The position numbers were made by a program, and so were the translations under genes. Positions 26,616-35,141 of a DNA stretch of 64,000 nucleotides are shown piece after piece. Positions within the stretch are counted from its first letter, which is position 1; every line of letters starts with the position of its first letter. The DNA is from CALJFL01 sp039964455 (GTDB lineage: Bacteria; Pseudomonadota; Gammaproteobacteria; Pseudomonadales; Halieaceae). The notes below the pieces were generated by a model. It was not told the origin of the DNA. It saw nothing but the letters and a program-made list of their open reading frames with translations, and ran no database searches. The stretch covers positions 62,001-126,000 of the forward strand of contig JBDVXK010000019.1 of the NCBI GenBank assembly GCA_039964455.1, given 5' to 3'.

Positions 26616-28427
26616 ATGACCGACGCAGTAAAACAACAGTCCCGCCTTAAAGATCTGATTGCCAAAGGCAAGGAGCAGGGCTACCTGACCTATGCCGAGG
26701 TCAACGACCACTTGCCGGAAGATATATCCGATCCGGACCAGGTTGAAGACATCATCCAGATGATCAACGACATGGGCATACAGGTCTTTGAAGTTGCCCC
26801 GGACGCCGACGAATTACTGATGGCCGAAGGCGATGCCTCTGCCGACGATATCGCCGCCGCCGAAGCCGCCGCTGCCCTGGCCGCCGTTGAAACCGAAGCC
26901 GGACGCACCACCGACCCGGTGCGCATGTATATGCGCGAAATGGGTACGGTTGAACTGCTCACCCGCGAAGGCGAGATCGTTATCGCCAAGCGAATCGAAG
27001 AAGGCATCCGTGAGCTTTTGGCCGCGCTGGCGTTCTTCCCCGGTGCTGTTAAGGCCATCCTTGATGAATACGAACTGGTTACCAAGGAAGAACGCCGCCT
27101 GACTGACATCATGGTGGGCTACCTCGACCCCGCCGAGCACGTGCCTTCTGCCGCCGAAATGGCCGAGATCGCAGCAGCGGCGCCAGCATCAACTGACAGT
27201 GACGAAGAAGTGGATACTGGCCCGGACCCGGTTGAAGCGAAGAAACGTTTTACCGCCCTCAAGCGTCAGTACAATAAGACTGAAAAAGTGATCGCTGCCA
27301 AGGGTCGCGGCTCGAAAGAAGCATTGAAAGAAATGGAGAAGCTGGGCGAGCTGTTCAAGTTCTTCAAGCTGACTCCACGTGTATTTGATCCGATTAACGA
27401 AGAAGCACGCACGATATTATCTGCCGTACGCGTGCAAGAGCGAGAGTTCATGCGCATTGCGGTGCGCCGCTGCGGTATGCCGCGCAAGGATTTCATCGCC
27501 TCGTTCCAGGGTTCAGAGTCAGACCTGAAGTGGCTGTCACGTCACTCACGCAAAAAAGATTACGGCCCCAAACTGTCCGCCGAAAAAGAAAACCTCCAGC
27601 GTTTGCAGCGCCGCATCCTGCAGGTAGAACAGGCCTGTGGCCTGAGCGTCGGCGAGATCAAGGAAATCAACCGCCGCATGAGCATGGGCGAAGCCCGCGC
27701 ACGTCGTGCCAAGAAGGAAATGGTTGAAGCAAACCTGCGTTTGGTAATCTCCATCGCCAAGAAGTACACCAACCGTGGCCTGCAGTTTCTGGACCTCATT
27801 CAGGAAGGCAACATTGGCCTGATGAAAGCCGTGGACAAGTTTGAATATCGCCGCGGTTACAAGTTCTCAACCTATGCAACCTGGTGGATCAGACAGGCCA
27901 TCACCAGGTCGATTGCCGACCAGGCACGAACGATCCGTATTCCCGTGCACATGATCGAGACGATCAATAAGCTCAACCGTATCTCTCGCCAGATGCTGCA
28001 GGAAATGGGCCGCGAGCCTACGCCTGAAGAACTGGGCGAACGCATGGAAATGCCAGAAGACAAGGTGCGTAAGGTACTGAAGATCGCCAAAGAGCCCATC
28101 TCTATGGAGACGCCCATTGGTGATGATGAAGATTCACACCTTGGTGATTTCATCGAAGACCACACCATCCACTCTCCCGTGGATGCGGCCACTGGCCAGG
28201 GTCTGCAGGAAGCGACCAAGGATGTACTTGCCGGCCTGACCGCCCGCGAAGCCAAAGTGCTGCGTATGCGTTTCGGTATCGACATGAACACCGACCACAC
28301 GCTGGAAGAAGTGGGCAAGCAGTTTGACGTAACCCGGGAACGGATTCGTCAGATTGAAGCCAAAGCCCTGCGTAAGTTGCGTCACCCGACTCGTTCGGAT
28401 TACCTGCGTAGCTTTTTGGACGAGTAA
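26616..28427 (+). CDS. rpoD: RNA polymerase sigma factor RpoD (sigma-70)
   Basis: A 603-residue primary sigma factor starting at ATG 26616 (MTDAVKQQSRLKDLI, region 1.1); an upstream in-frame ATG at 26586 is unlikely. DPVRMYMREMGTVELLTREGE is region 1.2, followed by the proteobacterial non-conserved region. NLRLVISIAKKYTNRGLQF is region 2.1-2.2, and YATWWIRQAITRSIADQ is 2.3-2.4. The C-terminus ends with the 4.2 helix-turn-helix (TLEEVGKQFDVTRERIRQIE). It is the last gene of the rpsU-dnaG-rpoD operon. No obvious terminator was seen just after it. Confidence 0.97.
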   Translation: MTDAVKQQSRLKDLIAKGKEQGYLTYAEVNDHLPEDISDPDQVEDIIQMINDMGIQVFEVAPDADELLMAEGDASADDIAAAEAAAALAAVETEAGRTTDPVRMYMREMGTVELLTREGEIVIAKRIEEGIRELLAALAFFPGAVKAILDEYELVTKEERRLTDIMVGYLDPAEHVPSAAEMAEIAAAAPASTDSDEEVDTGPDPVEAKKRFTALKRQYNKTEKVIAAKGRGSKEALKEMEKLGELFKFFKLTPRVFDPINEEARTILSAVRVQEREFMRIAVRRCGMPRKDFIASFQGSESDLKWLSRHSRKKDYGPKLSAEKENLQRLQRRILQVEQACGLSVGEIKEINRRMSMGEARARRAKKEMVEANLRLVISIAKKYTNRGLQFLDLIQEGNIGLMKAVDKFEYRRGYKFSTYATWWIRQAITRSIADQARTIRIPVHMIETINKLNRISRQMLQEMGREPTPEELGERMEMPEDKVRKVLKIAKEPISMETPIGDDEDSHLGDFIEDHTIHSPVDAATGQGLQEATKDVLAGLTAREAKVLRMRFGIDMNTDHTLEEVGKQFDVTRERIRQIEAKALRKLRHPTRSDYLRSFLDE

Positions 28428-28512
28428 GCCGTTTTCCAATAAACGCTTACTGGCAAAGCTTTCTACAATAGCTCATTTATTCAGTTCGTGCTGCGCTCCT
28501 CGGGCGTGGCGC

Positions 28513-28773
28513 CTATTTGTATAGCCGGCTACGCTGCGCGACCCTGATAACGTGCACAATCAACCGCTGATCTAATATTTCATAGATAATTCTGTAGCAG
28601 CCTTGGCGAATTCTGTAGTACGCCATCCCAGCGAGTTTTTTACTGCCCACCGGGCGCGGCTCGAGCGTAAGCGCTTCTATACGCTGCAGGATTTTTTTGA
28701 TGTCACGCTTCGATGTAACAGCACGAAGGTCCTTGGCTACTGATCTTTTGAAGCGCAGCTCATATTTTGCCAT
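28513..28773 (-). CDS. RelE/ParE-family toxin
   Basis: An 86-residue RelE/ParE-fold protein: LRFKRSVAKDLRAV, EPRPVGSKKLAG, YYRIRQGCYRIIYEI and a basic end (VIRVAQRSRLYK). These correspond to the helical hairpin and the beta sheet with catalytic basic residues of ribosome-dependent mRNA endonucleases. It overlaps the antitoxin gene by 14 bases and is downstream of it, the usual antitoxin-first order. Whether it cuts mRNA (RelE) or targets gyrase (ParE) is not decidable by eye. Confidence 0.87.
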   Translation of the reverse strand: MAKYELRFKRSVAKDLRAVTSKRDIKKILQRIEALTLEPRPVGSKKLAGMAYYRIRQGCYRIIYEILDQRLIVHVIRVAQRSRLYK

Positions 28774-28993
28774 GCTTCTTCAGATCCTTTAACAGCGCTT
28801 CATAACTGACCGATGGCTCGCTAACACGGTCGGCAATGGTCTCCAGATCTTCCTGGTCCTCAAGCATTAGCAAGCGCACAGCTTCGTCCACCAAATCAGA
28901 CACAGAGGTGTCAGTGCTGGCAGCCTTCAGCTTCAGTGCCTGGTGAATCTCTGGATCGAAATACACCGTGGACCGTTTGGATAAATCGCTCAT
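28760..28993 (-). CDS. ribbon-helix-helix antitoxin
   Basis: A 77-residue protein whose first 45 residues fit a ribbon-helix-helix fold: KRSTVYFDPEIHQALKLKA for the strand and first helix, DTSVSDLVDEAVRLLM for the second. The acidic C-terminal part (EDQEDLETIADRVSEP) would wrap the toxin. It should bind its own promoter. The imperfect repeat TAACGTTGTAACGCTATAAC at about 29022-29041, 30-50 bases upstream, is a candidate operator (not verified). Confidence 0.85.
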   Translation of the reverse strand: MSDLSKRSTVYFDPEIHQALKLKAASTDTSVSDLVDEAVRLLMLEDQEDLETIADRVSEPSVSYEALLKDLKKHGKI

Positions 28994-29064
28994 TGCTTAA
29001 CCTCCATCTGATGTTAGTACTTTAACGTTGTAACGCTATAACATCAAATTAGGTCTACATTTTC

Positions 29065-29904
29065 TCAGTGCAGTTCCAACTGACACGCCAGCGCTTCCAG
29101 TGCCTGAACCTTTTCCTCAACCGACACCGGTATTGCCTGCATCATAGGCCAGGGCATAAAGATCACACCTCGTACGCCAAGCACTCGCAGCTTTTCCATG
29201 TACTGCGGTGTGGCTTGTTCGGCAGCAATAACATAACTATCTGCCTGCCCATCAGACAGCGCCTTTAGTTGCGCCAGAAGAGGCGTTAACTCTTCAATAC
29301 TGTGATTCATTGCGATCCAGCCAGCATGTGAGGCGGCACGCTTGATCGCCAACATAGAGTTACCGCCAACATAAATAGGCGGTGGAGTGCCCGGGCGTGG
29401 CGACAATCCAACATCGGAGAACTGATAATGCTCTCCCGCGTAAGAGAAAAGATTGTTCTCCCAAAGCCCCAGCATGACCTCTATAGACTCTACAAAGCGC
29501 CCGCCGCGCGTCTTCGGATTATGGCCAAGCAATGCTATCTCATCACTGCTCCAGCCTGGCGTAATACCTAGCTGAAAGCGATTTTCGGTAAGGTCGGCTA
29601 GCGCACCGGCCTGCTTGGCCACCGTGAAAGGGTCGCGCATGCCCATCACATAGGCATAAGTCATAAAGCGTAATCGCTCGGTAACCGCAGCCATGGTGGC
29701 AGCCGTTGTTATGGGCTCGGTAATCGGGATTTCCGGGTCGTAGGGAATACCCAGCAACGGATGCCTCGCCTTCTGATCTTTAGGCAAAGCGACATGATCG
29801 GACAATGCCACCCCCGTATAGCCCAGACTTTCTGCAGCCTGCGCGACCGCTTTCACCTCCGAACCACCATTCGTTTCATGAAACCACGCTACCCAATGCT
29901 CCAT
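29065..29904 (-). CDS. LLM-class (F420-dependent type) oxidoreductase
   Basis: A 279-residue luciferase-like monooxygenase-fold protein. SLGYTGVALSDHVALPKD, ITPGWSSDEIALLGHNPKTRGGRFVE (in parts) and the PPIYVGGNS segment are typical of the TIGR03619-like group annotated as F420-dependent. Gammaproteobacterial members may use FMN instead. I chose the ATG at 29904 because AAGGAG lies 8 bases before it; a GTG at 29928 adds 8 residues. It stands alone after the toxin-antitoxin pair. Substrate unknown. Confidence 0.8.
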   Translation of the reverse strand: MEHWVAWFHETNGGSEVKAVAQAAESLGYTGVALSDHVALPKDQKARHPLLGIPYDPEIPITEPITTAATMAAVTERLRFMTYAYVMGMRDPFTVAKQAGALADLTENRFQLGITPGWSSDEIALLGHNPKTRGGRFVESIEVMLGLWENNLFSYAGEHYQFSDVGLSPRPGTPPPIYVGGNSMLAIKRAASHAGWIAMNHSIEELTPLLAQLKALSDGQADSYVIAAEQATPQYMEKLRVLGVRGVIFMPWPMMQAIPVSVEEKVQALEALACQLELH

Positions 29905-29950
29905 AGGGGCCACTCCTTGTTTCAACACTTATGCTTGTAGTCACTCTTGC

Positions 29951-29982
29951 GGGCCGATAGTTCAGCAGGCTAGAGCATCCGA
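29951..29982 (+). pseudogene. 5' tRNA fragment (decayed copy)
   Basis: Thirty-two bases match the first 32 bases of the CAT tRNA at 33030 with about five differences, covering the acceptor 5' strand, the D arm and the start of the anticodon stem. After CATCCGA the similarity stops: no anticodon loop, T arm or CCA follows. It cannot be a functional tRNA. Confidence 0.7.
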
Positions 29983-30047
29983 TCTGCAAGATTCGATAGG
30001 CTACCTGAGAATGTCTGCTCGCCCAAACCCCCGTAACCCGGTAGAAA

Positions 30048-30065
30048 TCTGGAGATTTCTCCAGA
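30048..30065. promoter_or_regulatory. perfect inverted repeat TCTGGAGA-N2-TCTCCAGA
   Basis: An 8-bp perfect palindrome with a 2-bp spacer, about 235 bp before the metalloprotease start. It has no T-run, so it looks more like an operator than a terminator. The bound regulator, if any, is unknown. Confidence 0.35.
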
Positions 30066-30300
30066 AAACGCTAGTTGACCTCAGATTTGGCTGATAAAGA
30101 TGGATGCGTAATGACGGGTTGTAGGGGCTCAAACTGGTGAAAAATTTCACTCCGTCACAAAAATTTGATATGGCACTTGCTCCGGACAGCTCCGAGGCTA
30201 GTGCTCAATGCAGGGTTGAAGTTTGTGCGAAAGCGCAGGCTACAGATTCTCGCGAGACATATCGCTGCAATAGAAATTAAAGCTGGTGGATGGTGCGATT

Positions 30301-32262
30301 ATGAAAAAGTCTATTTTTTCTACTTTACTGGGTCTTTTAGCAATTCAATTTGCCGTGATGGCGCATGGGCAGCCAGCTAACGGCCTGCCCGAAAATGCCA
30401 AGGTTGAACTCAAAGGTACGCTACAGGTCTTCATTCGGGAAAATCTGGAACAGCAATCCGCAGAGTACGAGTACTTTCTCGAGCGTGGCAAAGGCAAGGG
30501 CCCAGTCAAATTGATCTTTCTCGACGCCCATCCGTCCGAGCTGCGGTCCGGTGTTAGCATTGCAGTGCGAGGCCAGGTACGCAACGGTAACGTTGAGGTG
30601 ACAGCTGCAAACTTGGAGGATGGCGGTGACGATTCCGGATCAGGTGGCGAGTCTATGCAGGCCTTTACACTGGACGAACGCAGCACTGTGGTGGTTATCG
30701 TGAATATGCCAAATGCCGGCTTCAACCACTCCACCACCGAGCTGGGCAACATGGAAAACTACTATTTCGGCACCTCCAACAGCATGGCCGATATGTACGA
30801 GAAAATTTCTTTTGGCCAACTGATGATCAACGGCCAGGTTGCCGGGGCTATCAATGTTAGTCAGACAGCGGACCAAGTGTGCGGCAACCCATTTAACTAC
30901 GCCAGCAGTTGGTTGACCCAGGCTGAAAACGAGCTGGGCATCAACCGCAACGACTACCGACACAGGATATTTGCCATCCCCAGAAATTTAACCGGGGCAG
31001 ATTCCTGTGGCTGGACTGGCTACGCCAATGTCGGTTGCGGCTCGGCTTGTACTGCGTTTAACCGCTGGAGTCATGACCGCAATACAACGGCCCACGAGTT
31101 CGGCCACAACCTCGGCATGGGACATGCCGGGGTAGGCAGTAATCAGTATGCAGACTATTCCAGTTTTATGGGGTATTCCCTGAGCAATGGTGTGCGCGCA
31201 CTGGATGGTGCCCACCATTGGCAGACTGGTTGGTACGACAGCATAGATGCCCTGAGCACAGGAACAATTCAAAGTTCTGGAACCTATGACGTGGCGCCAC
31301 TCCGGGAAATAAGCCCCGCTGACAATGTTCCCTCCATCTATCGCATTGAAGTCGATTCAGGTGATCCCTATTTCCTGTCCGCGAGGGTGGCTCAGGGCTA
31401 CGATACTGACCTTAGCTCTCGCAATAGTGCCGCACTTAGCGGGGTAAATATTCATCGCTACGCTGGTTCCGGGTCCAGCCAAACTGACCGCGTAGATCAG
31501 TTAAGTAATGGTGGCTCCTATATAGATTCACTGAATAGCCTGACCATAACGCAGCTATCTCGCGCCGAGGACGGCACGGTTACCTTCTCGGTGGATATGG
31601 GTGAAGTAGAGTGTGTGGAGTCCACTCCCGCACTTTCCATCAATCCGCAGTTCCAGACCGTGGGGCCGGGGGGCAGCTATAATTTCCCGGTCACTGTCAC
31701 CAACAATGACAGCACTTCCTGCGCGGCAAGGGCATTCAGCTTGGCCGCAACGACGGGAGGCGAACTAGCACCTGTAAGCCTTAGCGTTAACCCAGGATCT
31801 CAGGGCAGCAGTTCCCTCAATATTAACGGTGGCTCATCTTCAGGTGAAACCATCGTCACAGTCTCCATCCAAGGTGAATCGACGCCATCAAGGCAAGCAA
31901 CACTCGCCGTTGATGCGAAGGCACCTGGCATTGGCAACCTGGCCGGCACTTATACCCGCAAGGGCAAGAACCACCGCGTTCAGCTGAGCTGGAGTGGCAG
32001 TGATGAATCAGGTATTGAATCGTATGAGATATATCGTAACGGCTCACCACAAGCATCAACAGGTCAAAGCAGTTACACAGACAGCTTGCCAAGGTCGCCT
32101 GAAGCTACCTACACCTATTACGTGCGAGCGTTCGATGTTCACGGAAACTGGGCCGACTCCGCCATCATCACAGTCTCCACGGCTGGTAGTACTGATGGAG
32201 ATGACGGTGGCGGCGGCGGCGGAAATGACAAACCTTGCCGCGGCAAAAATTGCGACCGCTAG
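30301..32262 (+). CDS. secreted metzincin metalloprotease (gametolysin/M11-like)
   Basis: A 653-residue protein starting at ATG 30301 with a clear signal peptide (MKKSIFSTLLGLLAIQF...AHG). Residues 265-275 are HEFGHNLGMGH, the extended HExxHxxGxxH zinc motif of metzincins, and SSFMGYS about 25 residues later supplies the Met-turn. This suggests a gametolysin-like (M11) peptidase. After the catalytic domain come two beta-rich domains: a COG-like region near 440-540, then a fibronectin-III-like one near 545-635. A Gly/Asp-rich tail ends in CRGKNC. Cys residues in the catalytic part suggest disulfides. It is probably exported to digest proteins outside the cell. The gene stands alone. Confidence 0.85.
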   Translation: MKKSIFSTLLGLLAIQFAVMAHGQPANGLPENAKVELKGTLQVFIRENLEQQSAEYEYFLERGKGKGPVKLIFLDAHPSELRSGVSIAVRGQVRNGNVEVTAANLEDGGDDSGSGGESMQAFTLDERSTVVVIVNMPNAGFNHSTTELGNMENYYFGTSNSMADMYEKISFGQLMINGQVAGAINVSQTADQVCGNPFNYASSWLTQAENELGINRNDYRHRIFAIPRNLTGADSCGWTGYANVGCGSACTAFNRWSHDRNTTAHEFGHNLGMGHAGVGSNQYADYSSFMGYSLSNGVRALDGAHHWQTGWYDSIDALSTGTIQSSGTYDVAPLREISPADNVPSIYRIEVDSGDPYFLSARVAQGYDTDLSSRNSAALSGVNIHRYAGSGSSQTDRVDQLSNGGSYIDSLNSLTITQLSRAEDGTVTFSVDMGEVECVESTPALSINPQFQTVGPGGSYNFPVTVTNNDSTSCAARAFSLAATTGGELAPVSLSVNPGSQGSSSLNINGGSSSGETIVTVSIQGESTPSRQATLAVDAKAPGIGNLAGTYTRKGKNHRVQLSWSGSDESGIESYEIYRNGSPQASTGQSSYTDSLPRSPEATYTYYVRAFDVHGNWADSAIITVSTAGSTDGDDGGGGGGNDKPCRGKNCDR

Positions 32263-32341
32263 AGAGTTTTTAAAATAGGCGCTTCGCTCCCTGTCACCGC
32301 AATCGCTGGCCGGGAGCACAGCCGCTATTTATTGCAGGCAT

Positions 32342-32376
32342 AAAAAAAGGGGACAAAATCCAAAGACTTCGTCCCC
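32342..32376 (-). terminator. rho-independent terminator on minus strand
   Basis: On the minus strand a GGGGAC ... GTCCCC stem (6 bp, with a partly paired loop) is followed directly by seven T. No minus-strand protein gene ends here, so what it terminates is unclear. Confidence 0.6.
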
Positions 32377-32984
32377 CTTCCGTTTCGTCCGTCCAACTTA
32401 CACACGCTGCGATTTGACTCGCTTCATCTGTAAACCTTTCCGACTCGGCCTTCCGTCGCTGTGCACGCTCGCGAAGGAGTCCCGCACTTTGACTTGTCAC
32501 CGGCCTGGAAGCCTGAGCTCCCATTTATTTATTGACGCTTGGCGACGTCCACCCGCCTGCATATCCCGGTTGATATGCCAACGCGTTCGACCAGTTCTTC
32601 TGCCCTACCAAACGCACCATCAGGTCCGCTTGTAGTGCCCTTTCACACCCTAAGGCGTTTCAGGCTAGGCAGCTTAGCTGCTCGTTGGTCACTCTTGGCG
32701 TGCGACCCTCACCCCGGCCAATCGGGGCCTGGCTTTAAACGGGACGCGCAATCCCGTGGCCATGGGTAAAAAGATACTCTTCTTGATCTTAATGTATAGG
32801 CACAACCCTGTGGATAGAATGTGCGTACGCTGTGTTTTTAGATATTTTTTAAAATTTTCCCGTTTTTACCATCGAATCTCGCCTGTAAATAGATGAAATC
32901 GCAAGTTTCGCGACGTCAAAAAAGCGTAAGCGAAAGCAAGCACGCCAACTCTGCTATCGGTAGCTAGAGACTAAACCTGGGGCT

Positions 32985-33012
32985 GTGACTGGCGCCCATT
33001 CTTCTTTATAAT
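32985..33012 (+). promoter_or_regulatory. promoter of the CAT tRNA
   Basis: GTGACT (32985-32990), 16 bp, then a perfect TATAAT (33007-33012), ending 17 bp before the first base of the tRNA. The spacing suits a stable RNA promoter. Confidence 0.65.
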
Positions 33013-33029
33013 CTCGCCTCCCCTCATAA

Positions 33030-33106
33030 GGGCCCATAGCTCAGTTGGTTAGAGCATCCGACTCATAATCGGCAGGTCGAAGGTTCAAGTCCTTCTGGGC
33101 CCACCA
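33030..33106 (+). tRNA. tRNA with CAT anticodon (Ile2 or elongator Met)
   Basis: A 77-base tRNA including encoded CCA. The acceptor stem GGGCCCA pairs with TGGGCCC. The D arm GCTCAGTTGGTTAGAGC, the loop CTCATAA (anticodon CAT) and the T arm with GGTTCAAGTCC are all intact; only pair 27-43 is mismatched. A tRNA in this position after rpoD is also known in pseudomonads. Whether the wobble C is converted to lysidine (Ile2) or not (Met) cannot be settled by eye. Its 3' half is repeated at 54409, the far end of a genomic island. Confidence 0.93.
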
Positions 33107-33189
33107 TTTTCTATATATTTCAAAGACTTATAACTGTTTAGAGCATCCGACTATGGGTGCTGACTCATAGACGGGAGTCGGTGGGTGTG
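33062..33189 (+). repeat. left direct repeat of the genomic island (attL-like)
   Basis: This 128-bp stretch, from the anticodon loop of the tRNA to 83 bp past its CCA end, is repeated in the same orientation at 54409-54536 with no gaps and about ten mismatches. The non-tRNA part includes a second short tRNA-like piece (TTAGAGCATCCGACT) and a CTATGGGT ... ACTCATAG inverted repeat. Confidence 0.9.
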
Positions 33190-33265
33190 ACCAGATCTGC
33201 TCGAATATAACCAAGCGGCTGGATACTTCGGATGTTCCCCGCCAAAGCTCTCGGCCCCACTGTGT

Positions 33266-34798
33266 TTGACTTCACTCTGTTGGAGTCGATGCAGCATGCT
33301 GTCACCAGGCAAAGGAGGGGCTGCCCCTGTTTATGGGCATGCCCTTGGTCACGCCACCTATGAACGCCATCGCCCAGAGCAAACTCTGCTCTACCAACTT
33401 ATAGAGAAACACTACCCTGCCCTCGTTGAGCAATTGGAAGCCCAGGGCAAAAGTCTGCCGACTCATGTCCATCGAGAATTTGAAGCGTATCTCAAATGCG
33501 GTCGCCTCGAACACGGGTTTCTTCGCGTGCGTTGCGATACGTGTCACTTCGAGCGCCTGGTGGCGTTCTCCTGCAAGAAGCGGGGTTTCTGTCCCAGCTG
33601 TGGCGCCCGCAGGATGGCCGAGACCGCCGCCCTGCTGGCCGATGAGGTGTTTCCCGATGTCCCGCTTCGCCAGTGGGTCATCAGCTTCCCCTTTCCTCTT
33701 CGGTACCTGTTTGCCGCCCACCCTCAGGCAATGGGCAAAGTGCTGGGCATTATTTACCGCGCAATTTCTACACATCTGACCCACAAAGCTGGATACCGGC
33801 TCAAGGACGGGGCTACCGGTGCAGTGACTCTGATCCAGCGCTTCGGCTCGGCTCTCAACCTCAATATACATTTTCACATCCTGTTTCTGGATGGTGTTTG
33901 CGTGTATCGCGACAACCGGCCCCCTCGGTTTCAACGCGTAAAAGCGCCGGATAAAAGTGGGCTAGAGGAACTGGTCCAGCTAATTAGCCAGCGCGTGGGA
34001 CGCTGCCTAGAACGACAGGGGCTGCTGGAGCAAGATAGCGAGAGTGCATGGCTGGACCTGGAGCCCGCAGACGACACGGATGCCATGTCTCATCTTCTGG
34101 GTAGTTCCGTGTCTTATCGGATCGCCGTCGGCCCGCAGCAGGGGCGCAAGGCCTTCATGATTCGCACCATCCGTCCACTCGACCGTCCTGATCCCGGACT
34201 GGAGCGGGTGGCCAAAGCCAACGGATTTTCGCTACACGCCGGGGTGAGCTGTGAGGAGCATCAAAAGGACAAGCGTGAGCGGCTGTGCCGGTACATTGCT
34301 AGACCAGCGGTTGCAGTTCCCCGCCTTTCACTGAGCTCCATCGGCAAGGTGCTCTACACCCTGAAGACGCCCTACCGGGATGGCACCACGCAAGTGGCCT
34401 TCGAGCCGGTGGATTTCATCGCACGTTTGGCTGCCCTGGTGCCTAAGCCTCGCGTCAATCTTACCCGCTACCATGGCATCCTTGCCCCAAATCACCGCTG
34501 GCGCGGGGAAGTCACTCCGGCCAGACGTGGCAAGGCACTTAAGACGTGCGCAAATGCGGAAGTAAGGACACCGGCCGAGTGCCATGCTGCTATGACCTGG
34601 GCCCAGCGACTCAAGCGCGTGTTCAATATCGACATTGAGGTTTGCAGTCGCTGCGGTGGGTCTGTCAAAGTCATCGCTTGCATCGAGGAGCAGGACGCCA
34701 TCGACCGGATCCTGGCTCATCTTGAGAGCAAGGAACAGAACACCCCCGCTTTGCCACACCTGGCACCACCGACCAGAGCGTCACCTGAGACAAGGTGA
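33266..34798 (+). CDS. IS91-family transposase
   Basis: A 510-residue rolling-circle (HUH/Y2-type) transposase. CDTCHFERLVAFSC and GFCPSCGARRMAE form the N-terminal zinc-binding region, IHFHILFLDG is the HUH metal motif, and NLTRYHGILAPNHRWR carries the catalytic tyrosine. A C-terminal CSRCGGSVKVIACIEE zinc segment is typical. IS91 elements mobilise flanking DNA by one-ended transposition. The true start is uncertain; family similarity begins near YERHRPEQTLLY, so the first 30 residues may not be coding. The gene begins about 160 bp after the tRNA. Confidence 0.93.
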   Translation: MTSLCWSRCSMLSPGKGGAAPVYGHALGHATYERHRPEQTLLYQLIEKHYPALVEQLEAQGKSLPTHVHREFEAYLKCGRLEHGFLRVRCDTCHFERLVAFSCKKRGFCPSCGARRMAETAALLADEVFPDVPLRQWVISFPFPLRYLFAAHPQAMGKVLGIIYRAISTHLTHKAGYRLKDGATGAVTLIQRFGSALNLNIHFHILFLDGVCVYRDNRPPRFQRVKAPDKSGLEELVQLISQRVGRCLERQGLLEQDSESAWLDLEPADDTDAMSHLLGSSVSYRIAVGPQQGRKAFMIRTIRPLDRPDPGLERVAKANGFSLHAGVSCEEHQKDKRERLCRYIARPAVAVPRLSLSSIGKVLYTLKTPYRDGTTQVAFEPVDFIARLAALVPKPRVNLTRYHGILAPNHRWRGEVTPARRGKALKTCANAEVRTPAECHAAMTWAQRLKRVFNIDIEVCSRCGGSVKVIACIEEQDAIDRILAHLESKEQNTPALPHLAPPTRASPETR

Positions 34799-35015
34799 AT
34801 TGATGCGTAGCATCAAGAGAAGGTGCCCTGGGGTACATTGCCTCTTTTCGCAGGAAGCGGATCCACAACCCCACATCAGCAAGGACGCTACTGAAAAACG
34901 CGTGGCACGAACTGTTGCGCACCCTCGTTCAGGAATGGACGGATATGAATTGCGAGATCACCTCAGCCAACAACGTCTCAGGCCCATAGGCGGATATTTC
35001 GAGAATTTCTACAGT

Positions 35016-35105
35016 TCAGTTAGCAGGATCAGTGAGGAAATCTACTTCCAGCAGGCCGTTTATTTTTCCTATACTTAGTGCGACCTTGTCTTGTAATTTG
35101 CTCAT
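35016..35105 (-). pseudogene. short-chain dehydrogenase remnant (N-terminal 10 codons fused to other sequence)
   Basis: A 29-residue frame begins MSKLQDKVAL, which is how many short-chain dehydrogenases start just before TGA-type Rossmann residues, but the glycine motif is missing and the frame ends after SIGKINGLLEVDF. AAGGA lies before the ATG. It is 36 bp downstream of the second MaoC gene, so it was probably the next gene of that operon, cut by the arrival of the IS91 element on its left. The 34799-35015 stretch holds only the IS91 tail and no gene. Confidence 0.5.
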
Positions 35106-35141
35106 TATGGAATCCTTGTTTTATCCCGTGTGTTTGTCTGT

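Larger units (their letters stand above)
29905..30300. other. intergenic stretch with tRNA remnant and palindrome
   Basis: About 396 bp without a convincing gene. It contains a tRNA-like fragment (29951-29982) and a perfect 8-bp inverted repeat (30048-30065), both listed separately. Nothing else recognisable. Confidence 0.5.
32263..33029. other. gene-poor 767-bp stretch before the tRNA
   Basis: No convincing protein gene on either strand. It holds an isolated minus-strand terminator at its left end (32342-32376), a GC-rich hairpin-prone part (about 32380-32770) and an AT-rich part (32770-32930). The tRNA promoter is at its right end. An RNA gene on the minus strand is possible but no known family was recognised. 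Confidence 0.5.

Noticed and set aside
32294..32524. Minus-strand 76-codon frame
   Set aside because: It would run straight through the terminator at 32342-32376, has no recognisable domain or ribosome site, and its start lies in a hairpin-rich stretch.
32539..32769. Plus-strand 76-codon frame
   Set aside because: Composition is typical of a GC-rich non-coding stretch, there is no ribosome site, and no protein features are seen.
32380..32770. tmRNA, 6S RNA or RNase P RNA
   Set aside because: I compared by eye with the conserved parts of these RNAs; none of their hallmark sequences is present on either strand.
34635..35078. Plus-strand frame overlapping the end of the IS91 transposase
   Set aside because: It is a shadow of the transposase in its first half and read from non-coding IS tail in the second.
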